Assembly: GCA_003476475.1 (NCBI GenBank) | Contig: DMUD01000153.1 | Span: forward strand, 1-12,397 | DNA: 12,397 nt | Source: Cytophagales bacterium | GTDB taxonomy: Bacteria > Bacteroidota > Bacteroidia > Cytophagales > UBA9547 | Direction: 5' to 3' | In this document: positions 7,154 through 12,397 of the stretch, one piece after another | Layout: each line of letters begins with the position of its first letter | Numbering within the stretch: position 1 is the stretch's first letter | Translations under genes and position numbers: made by a program | The notes under the pieces: generated by a model | Databases searched by the model: none | Told to the model about the DNA's origin: nothing | The model's input: the letters and a program-made list of their open reading frames with translations, nothing else

Positions 7154-7220
7154 GTTGCCAAAGTACGTTTTTTGAATCAAATAAAGAAAGGGAAGAAACT
7201 CGAAAAAGCTTTTCTTACTG

Positions 7221-8132
7221 CTAATTAAGCACTGCCGAACCATTCAATTTGGCTCTTTGAGCCAGGAAAAAATGGGCATAGCGTTCTATCTCCTTTCCGC
7301 TTAAGTGAGTACCGTCGGTGGTGGCATAATCTTGGCAATGCACCCTATCGAAAACCAAAAAACCCTTGCTTTTGGCTTTGGCGTAAAGATTATTATAGTA
7401 AGTTTCGCTCTTTTCATTGCGACAATCGACAGGCATATTGAACAGTACAATCACTACACCTTTTTGGTGTAAATTATCCATTTGTGACCAAAATTCATTT
7501 TCCAAATCATTGGCTTTATGGGTAAAAGTCTTGTCTTGGGATTGTTTTTTTCTTTCCTGATTTTGTTTCTCTACTTCAATTTCGCGCACCATGTCCATAG
7601 CAGCTTTGTTGGGTAAATCTCCTCCCAAAAAGCCGAATTTATTCCTAAACACAATAATGGCCGATGTGGTTACCTGAGAGGCTAAATCGAGTGGGCCATG
7701 CGCCTCGCGCAAACTACTTACATAATATTTCAACTTTTCTTCCCATTTGTTGCTTCCTATAGTAGAAGCAAACTCTGCATTCGCTGGGCGGTCTAGCACA
7801 TTTGTTTCCACAAAAAGCGTGTCGGGAAGCCTTTCTTTTCTATACAAAATATTTAAGCCGTCGTGAACAGACAAACCATTGAAAGGAAGCATAAAAATTT
7901 CAGGCGGAAACATCTCTTTTACAATGTTGAAACGGGCTGAAATTGAACTACCTATCATACAGTTGAAATGCGCAAGGTCGTATTTATACAAATAATTTTG
8001 TGAATTGAGAATATTTATCGACCAATTATTTTGACCTGAACGTAACCATTCATCATTCAGCAAATCCTTGCGAAGAAACCCTTCTAGTAAAAGAAAAAAG
8101 AGGAAAAACGCTATCAACGATTTTTTAATCAT
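7221..8132 (-). CDS. SGNH-like exported protein, partner of the MBOAT acyltransferase
   Basis: This 303-residue protein has an N-terminal hydrophobic segment (residues 5-16 'SLIAFFLFFLLL'), a signal peptide or membrane anchor that places the rest in the periplasm. SGNH/GDSL-type residues are visible: Ser62 in 'MIGSSISARF' (block I), and Asp273/His276 in 'TTDGTHLSGKE' (block V). The 'NMPVD' strand near 232-236 fits the central sheet. Residues 184-215 are a charged, probably coiled insert. Proteins of this type are encoded next to MBOAT acyltransferases (AlgJ/AlgX, PatB and DltD are analogues) and complete acyl transfer to a polymer outside the membrane. The MBOAT gene ends 19 nt upstream on the same strand, which supports a pair. 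The catalytic assignment is inferred from motif spacing; family membership is less certain than for the MBOAT. Confidence 0.65.
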   Translation of the reverse strand: MIKKSLIAFFLFFLLLEGFLRKDLLNDEWLRSGQNNWSINILNSQNYLYKYDLAHFNCMIGSSISARFNIVKEMFPPEIFMLPFNGLSVHDGLNILYRKERLPDTLFVETNVLDRPANAEFASTIGSNKWEEKLKYYVSSLREAHGPLDLASQVTTSAIIVFRNKFGFLGGDLPNKAAMDMVREIEVEKQNQERKKQSQDKTFTHKANDLENEFWSQMDNLHQKGVVIVLFNMPVDCRNEKSETYYNNLYAKAKSKGFLVFDRVHCQDYATTDGTHLSGKEIERYAHFFLAQRAKLNGSAVLN

Positions 8133-8151
8133 GGTGCATTATAAAATCAAC

Positions 8152-9567
8152 TTAAAATTGGAAATAGATAAAATCGGCTTTTGTACCTGCATTCACGAAA
8201 ATGAGTAACAACATCAAGCCAAACAAAACCCATTCAATTTTTTTCACTTTTTGGTAAAATTCCTTTTCACAAAGCAAATAACGAACATGATAGGCAACCA
8301 CCGGAAATGAATAGACCGTGATGGAACCAATGCTCTTTAGCTGGTCGTAAGTAGTCTCAAAACGTATATTGGCAGATAGATTTTGTAAGTACAAAACCGC
8401 ATGAGAAAAATCGGGGAGTTTGAACAAAAGCCATGCAAAAGTGACACCTGTAAAAACCAAAATGCCTCCCATAAATTGCACAAAGGGAATCTTGCTTGTA
8501 GGCAAATAGTCATTTTTTAATCTTTCAAGTGCCAAAAAAAGCCCATGCGCCGTGCCCCAAACCGCATAACTCCAGGCGGCCCCATGCCACAATCCTCCCA
8601 AAAACATGGTCACAAAAAGGTTGAAATAGGTCCGAAGTTTCCCTTTGCGGTTACCGCCTAATGGGAAGTAAAGGTACTCTTTCAGGAAAGTAGAAAGCGA
8701 AATGTGCCAACGCCTCCAAAATTCACCAAAACTGGTAGAAATGTAGGGGAAGTTGAAATTTCCTTTCAATTCGTAACCAAAAAGAGTAGCCAAACCTAAG
8801 GCAATAAGCGAATAACCAGCAAAGTCTGAAAATATTTGCATGGAATAGCCAAAAAGCATGACCAACAAAGAAGTGGTAGAAAGAAGCATAAAATTGGGAT
8901 AGTCTATCCAATAGGTATAATCTTTCAAATTGTCGGCCACCACCACTTTCAAAAAATACCCTACCACCAATTGCCTGAATGCTTTCTCCCAATGTATTCC
9001 CGACCATTTTTTGGAAACTATTTGTGGATAAAACTCATTTGCCTTTAAAATAGGACCTGCAATGAGGTGCGGAAAAAAGGATACAAAAAGCATGGTTTTA
9101 GACAAATGATCTTTAAATCCTTTTTGTGAAAAATTCTTAGAATCTCCGTAATGGCCTTTGTACACATCTACCACCAGCGTAATGCCTTCGAAGGTAAAAA
9201 ACGAAATACCCAAAGGGAGCGGTAACATCATCAAAAAATGGCCAATACCCGAATCTTCAAAACCAAAGGTGTGGGTGAGCATGCCACTGTACTTGAAAAA
9301 TACAATCACTACCAAATTAGCCACTACCCCCATCGTGGACAAAAACTTCCTTTTTACCCCTTCATGATTGGCAATTACATAACTTATGTAGGCATTCATG
9401 GTGATAGAAAAAAGCAACAAGGCCAACAAGACGGGCTGACCATAGGCATAAAAGAAAAAACTAGAAAGTATTAAAATTTTAACTTGATAGCTCGAAAAAA
9501 AGGGGAGGTAATACAATAAAAAAGTGCCAAAAAACAACCATAAAAATTCCTGACTGTTGAATAGCAT
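8152..9567 (-). CDS. MBOAT family O-acyltransferase (AlgI-like)
   Basis: This 471-residue inner-membrane protein has about ten or more hydrophobic segments along its whole length. It shows the bacterial MBOAT signature: 'FFPHLIAGPILKANEFYPQ' (164-182), 'FSDFAGYSLIALGLATLFGY' (246-265), 'SFGEFWRRWHISLSTFLKEY' (279-298) with His288, 'YFPLGGNRKG' (300-309), and the catalytic-type His328 in 'FLGGLWHGAAW'. AlgI and relatives move acetyl groups from a cytosolic donor through the membrane for O-acetylation of an extracellular polymer. The length is typical of AlgI. It is the first gene of a probable operon with the SGNH partner, and its ATG (9567-9565) is divergent from argS. No polysaccharide, alginate or peptidoglycan gene is nearby, so the acceptor is unknown. 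Confidence 0.9.
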   Translation of the reverse strand: MLFNSQEFLWLFFGTFLLYYLPFFSSYQVKILILSSFFFYAYGQPVLLALLLFSITMNAYISYVIANHEGVKRKFLSTMGVVANLVVIVFFKYSGMLTHTFGFEDSGIGHFLMMLPLPLGISFFTFEGITLVVDVYKGHYGDSKNFSQKGFKDHLSKTMLFVSFFPHLIAGPILKANEFYPQIVSKKWSGIHWEKAFRQLVVGYFLKVVVADNLKDYTYWIDYPNFMLLSTTSLLVMLFGYSMQIFSDFAGYSLIALGLATLFGYELKGNFNFPYISTSFGEFWRRWHISLSTFLKEYLYFPLGGNRKGKLRTYFNLFVTMFLGGLWHGAAWSYAVWGTAHGLFLALERLKNDYLPTSKIPFVQFMGGILVFTGVTFAWLLFKLPDFSHAVLYLQNLSANIRFETTYDQLKSIGSITVYSFPVVAYHVRYLLCEKEFYQKVKKIEWVLFGLMLLLIFVNAGTKADFIYFQF

Positions 9568-9640
9568 CTTGTTTGAGATTTAATATTTAAAATGTACTAA
9601 ACTATCTTTCTAGTTGATTTTCTGCAAAAACTAATCTCGG

Positions 9641-9648
9641 CAAAACTA
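9641..9648 (-). promoter_or_regulatory. Possible -7 promoter element of the MBOAT operon
   Basis: On the minus strand this reads TAGTTTTG, a full match to TAnnTTTG, about 75 nt upstream of the MBOAT ATG. The nearest upstream TTTG (plus-strand CAAA at 9662-9665) is only 13 nt away, closer than the usual spacing, so the -33 element is unconvincing. Confidence 0.35.
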
Positions 9649-9676
9649 TTAAAAATTTAACCAAAAATAATCTCTA

Positions 9677-9704
9677 TTGACCCTCTTGTAAACAAACACA
9701 TTTG
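9677..9704 (+). promoter_or_regulatory. Possible argS promoter
   Basis: CACATTTG at 9697-9704 matches TAnnTTTG at all but the first base, with a TTG (9677-9679) 17 nt upstream. Transcription would begin near 9710 and give a leader of about 60 nt that contains the small hairpin at 9731-9753. The match is imperfect. Confidence 0.35.
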
Positions 9705-9730
9705 CTGAATGCTACCTCAAAACCTGAAGG

Positions 9731-9753
9731 CGCACAATTTTGTGTAAATTGCG
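9731..9753 (+). other. Small hairpin in the argS leader
   Basis: CGCA (9731-9734) and ATTT (9737-9740) can pair with AAAT (9746-9749) and TGCG (9750-9753), leaving a 2-nt bulge and a 5-nt loop. It lies 18 nt before the argS ATG. The pairing is mostly A-T and may be incidental; no known riboswitch or leader family is recognised. Confidence 0.25.
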
Positions 9754-9771
9754 GATTGTTTTCAATTGTAC

Positions 9772-11559
9772 ATGAGCTTAGAAAAAGAAGTATCGCATGT
9801 TATCGCAAAAGCTTTAGCCACCAACTGGCACGCCGAAGTTCCTTTGGAATATTTGGGTTTACAAGCTACAAAAAAAGAATTCGAAGGAACCCATACTTTG
9901 GTGTGTTTCCCGCTTACACGCTATACAAAACTAAACCCCGAGCAAACAGCGGAAGCTATTGGCCAATATTTAGTAAAAAATGTTTCCTACATAAGCCATT
10001 TTAATGTGGTAAAAGGATTCCTGAACCTTACCATTTCCGATACTTTTTGGATCACACAACTGCTGAAAATGTCTCAAACCGAACACTATGGGTATGGCGA
10101 GAAAAAAAACGAGTTGGTCATAGTTGAATATTCTTCGCCCAATACCAACAAACCCTTGCACTTGGGGCATTTGCGCAACAATTTTCTTGGCTACTCTCTT
10201 TCCGAAATTTTATCGGCCAATGGATATGATGTTGTGCGGAACAACTTGATAAACGACCGCGGAATACACATCTGCAAATCAATGCTTGCCTATCAAAAGT
10301 TTGGCAATGGCGAAACGCCCGAATCCAGTAATTTAAAAGGCGACCACTTGGTGGGTAAATATTATGTCGTTTTCGACAAAGAACTGAAGGCAGAAGGTAC
10401 GAAACTAAAAACGGAAGGCTGGTCAGACGAAGACATCGAGAAAAAGAGCCCACTTCTACTAGAAGCACAAGAAATGCTTCGCCAATGGGAAGAAGGCAAC
10501 CCCGAAGTGGTGAAACTTTGGCAAACCATGAATGAGTGGGTGTATGCTGGTTTTGAAAAAACCTACGAAACCATTGGGGTAAAATTTGACAAGTTCTACT
10601 ACGAATCCAACACTTATCTTTTGGGTAAGAATGTGGTGGAGGAAGGATTGTCCAAAGGTGTCTTTTTTCAAAAAGAAAATGGCTCGGTGTGGATTGACTT
10701 ACAGGATGAGGGCTTGGACGAAAAACTTGTTTTACGTGCCGATGGCACCTCAGTTTACATCACGCAAGACCTTGGTACCGCCGACTTGAAATATCACGAC
10801 TTTCCATTTTCAAAATCAATTTATGTGGTGGGCAATGAACAAGACTACCATTTCAAAGTGTTACAAGCCATTCTGAAAAAACTAGAAAGACCCTATGCCA
10901 ATGGCATTTACCACCTTTCCTATGGCATGGTCGACCTTCCTTCGGGCAAAATGAAATCGCGCGAAGGAACAGTGGTCGATGCCGACGATTTGGTAGAAGA
11001 AATGTTGCAAACTGCCGAAACCAATACACGAGAATTGGGAAAAATACAAGATTTCGATTCGGCCGAAGCAAAAAAACTCTTTCATACGTTGGGTTTGGGG
11101 GCCTTGAAATATTTCCTTTTGAAAGTTGACCCCAAGAAAAGAATGCTTTTCAACCCCGAAGAATCAATTCAATTTCAAGGCAATACGGGGCCTTTTATTC
11201 AATACACGCACGCACGCATCAGGGCTATTTTGCGAAAAGGAAACGAATTAGGATACTTATCTCCCGTCACCGATTTCGAAAGAAACGAATTGCTTGAGGT
11301 GGAAAAAGATTTGATCGTCCTGCTTCACCGCTTTCCTCAAGCGGTACAAGATGCCGGCGAAAATTATTCACCAGCCGAAATTGCCAACTATGTGTACGAA
11401 GTGGCCAAAGAATACAATCGTTTCTATCAAGAAGTCCCCATTTTCCAAGAGGAAAACTTGGATGTATTAAAATCTCGCCTGCTCCTGAGCCAAGTGACAG
11501 GCCAAACCATCAAAACTGCCATGTACCTGCTCGGAATCGATGTACCCGAGAGGATGTGA
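9772..11559 (+). CDS. argS: Arginine--tRNA ligase
   Basis: This cytosolic class I aminoacyl-tRNA synthetase charges tRNA-Arg. I chose ATG 9772 (595 residues), two codons after an in-frame TTG at 9766. The N-terminal ArgS-specific (Add-1) tRNA-binding domain is about residues 1-85. The catalytic core begins with 'VEYSSPNTNKPLHLGHLRNN', whose HLGH (130-133) is the HIGH motif. The KMSKS counterpart is 'KMKSR' (393-397), within 'LPSGKMKSREGTVVDADDLV'. The C-terminal anticodon-binding DALR domain follows 'FIQYTHARIRAILRK' and ends in '...YLLGIDVPERM', the usual family ending. Length and landmarks are normal. metG starts 35 nt downstream on the same strand, so the two synthetase genes are probably co-transcribed. 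Confidence 0.96.
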   Translation: MSLEKEVSHVIAKALATNWHAEVPLEYLGLQATKKEFEGTHTLVCFPLTRYTKLNPEQTAEAIGQYLVKNVSYISHFNVVKGFLNLTISDTFWITQLLKMSQTEHYGYGEKKNELVIVEYSSPNTNKPLHLGHLRNNFLGYSLSEILSANGYDVVRNNLINDRGIHICKSMLAYQKFGNGETPESSNLKGDHLVGKYYVVFDKELKAEGTKLKTEGWSDEDIEKKSPLLLEAQEMLRQWEEGNPEVVKLWQTMNEWVYAGFEKTYETIGVKFDKFYYESNTYLLGKNVVEEGLSKGVFFQKENGSVWIDLQDEGLDEKLVLRADGTSVYITQDLGTADLKYHDFPFSKSIYVVGNEQDYHFKVLQAILKKLERPYANGIYHLSYGMVDLPSGKMKSREGTVVDADDLVEEMLQTAETNTRELGKIQDFDSAEAKKLFHTLGLGALKYFLLKVDPKKRMLFNPEESIQFQGNTGPFIQYTHARIRAILRKGNELGYLSPVTDFERNELLEVEKDLIVLLHRFPQAVQDAGENYSPAEIANYVYEVAKEYNRFYQEVPIFQEENLDVLKSRLLLSQVTGQTIKTAMYLLGIDVPERM

Positions 11560-11594
11560 CAGGAATCGTTAATATTGTATTCTGAATTTCCTAA

Positions 11595-12397
11595 ATGATT
11601 CAAATTCCCAAACGTTATACTGTCACCGCGGCCCTTATCTATGCCAACGGCCCTATTCACATAGGTCACTTGGCTGGCTGCTATCTACCTGCCGATATTT
11701 ATGTGCGCTACCTTCGTGCCAAGGGCAAAGATGTAGTTTTTGTAAGCGGAACAGACGAGCACGGTGTACCCATCACCATTAAAGCAAAAAAAGAAGGGGT
11801 AACACCGCAACAAGTGGTGGACAAATATTATACCCTCATCAAAGATTCTTTTGAAAAATTTGGCATCTCGTTCGATATCTATTCCCGCACAAGCAAGAAA
11901 GAACACCACGAACTATCACAATCATTTTTCAAAAATCTGCATGAAAAGGGTGTTTTTACCGAAGAAATAACAGAGCAATATTTCGACCAAACTGCCAATC
12001 AGTTTTTGGCCGACCGCTACATAGTGGGCACTTGTCCAATATGTGGCAACGAAAATGCCTACGGCGACCAATGCGAAAAATGCGGAAGCACATTGAGTCC
12101 AACCGACCTTAAAAACCCTCGTTCAACGCTGAGCGGTGCCAAACCAGTAATGCGCCAAACCAAAAATTGGTATTTGCCTTTGGACAAAATGCAGCCCGAA
12201 ATTGAGGCTTTTGTGAACTCGCACCCCGAATGGAAAACCAATGTGGCAGGACAATGCCAAAGTTGGCTAAAACAAGGTTTGCAGCCGCGCGCCATGACCC
12301 GCGACTTGGATTGGGGCGTGAAAGTACCCTTGCCCGACACCGACGGAAGAGTGCTGTATGTGTGGTTCGACTCGCCCATTGGGTATATGACGTTTAT
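11595..12397 (+). CDS. metG: Methionine--tRNA ligase (3' end outside window)
   Basis: The frame is open from ATG 11595 to the window edge, giving 267 residues, roughly the N-terminal 40 percent or less of a typical MetG. This class I synthetase charges initiator and elongator tRNA-Met. Visible landmarks are 'TAALIYANGPIHIGHLAG' with HIGH at 22-25, 'VFVSGTDEHGVPI' (48-60) of the methionine site, and a zinc knuckle with Cys147, Cys150, Cys160 and Cys163 in the connective domain. Further on come 'TKNWYLPLDKM' (189-199), 'TRDLDWGVKVP' (235-245) and 'YVWFDSPIGY' (255-264). The zinc site shows the four-Cys form, as in E. coli MetG. The KMSKS loop, anticodon domain and any C-terminal tRNA-binding extension lie beyond the edge. 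It follows argS by 35 nt. Confidence 0.95.
   Translation, partial: MIQIPKRYTVTAALIYANGPIHIGHLAGCYLPADIYVRYLRAKGKDVVFVSGTDEHGVPITIKAKKEGVTPQQVVDKYYTLIKDSFEKFGISFDIYSRTSKKEHHELSQSFFKNLHEKGVFTEEITEQYFDQTANQFLADRYIVGTCPICGNENAYGDQCEKCGSTLSPTDLKNPRSTLSGAKPVMRQTKNWYLPLDKMQPEIEAFVNSHPEWKTNVAGQCQSWLKQGLQPRAMTRDLDWGVKVPLPDTDGRVLYVWFDSPIGYMTF

Noticed and set aside
7154..7243. N-terminal extension of nuoD by 30 residues to ATG 7243
   Set aside because: The added residues are hydrophobic and unlike NuoD N-termini, they overlap the upstream gene's stop, and ATG 7153 gives the normal family length.
10118..10468. 116-codon minus-strand frame within argS
   Set aside because: Antisense shadow of the conserved ArgS catalytic core.
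12059..12379. 106-codon minus-strand frame at the right end
   Set aside because: Antisense to metG, which shows zinc knuckle and catalytic motifs in this stretch.
1..12397. CRISPR arrays, tRNA genes, insertion sequences, long direct repeats or prophage genes
   Set aside because: I looked for repeated spacers, clover-leaf sequences, transposase motifs and terminal repeats by eye and saw none; short or diverged cases could be missed without computation.

Overview
The window looks like chromosomal DNA of a Bacteroidota bacterium. The evidence is moderate to low GC content, a porin of the Bacteroidetes Porin_O_P type, a Fur protein with an HHVH metal motif, an exosortase with its small partner, few Shine-Dalgarno sequences, and matches to the Bacteroidetes -7 promoter element TAnnTTTG. 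I cannot place it below phylum. It reads as a housekeeping chromosome segment with some cell-envelope genes between. I see no phage, insertion sequence, CRISPR array, tRNA or rRNA. No stretch over 300 bases lacks a gene.

Left part (1-2724, all minus strand; transcription order is right to left): a Fur-family metalloregulator, an exosortase-family membrane protease/transpeptidase, a small membrane protein overlapping its 3' end, and then a porin cut by the window edge. The first three are tightly packed (33-nt gap, then a 17-nt overlap) and probably form one operon. The porin follows after 78 nt that contain a perfect 10-bp inverted repeat ending next to its start codon.

Middle part (2851-5915, plus strand): a class I aspartate-type aminotransferase with its own intrinsic terminator, then an outer-membrane beta-barrel protein with a long Pro/Lys/Glu-rich tail, followed after 9 nt by comF. 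comF is convergent with the next block, with an 11-nt gap.

Right-middle part (5927-9567, minus strand): an MBOAT O-acyltransferase, an SGNH-like periplasmic partner, and nuoD of respiratory complex I without any other nuo gene beside it. The MBOAT/SGNH pair resembles two-component acetylation machines that modify surface polysaccharide or wall polymers, but no polymer synthase is in view.

Right end (9772-12397, plus strand): argS and metG in tandem (metG cut by the edge), divergent from the MBOAT operon across about 200 nt that hold promoter-like elements and a small hairpin.

The best candidate for a less-described system is the fur-exosortase-accessory cluster. Its cargo proteins are not in the window, and a metal sensor is placed in the same operon as a C-terminal protein-sorting enzyme.
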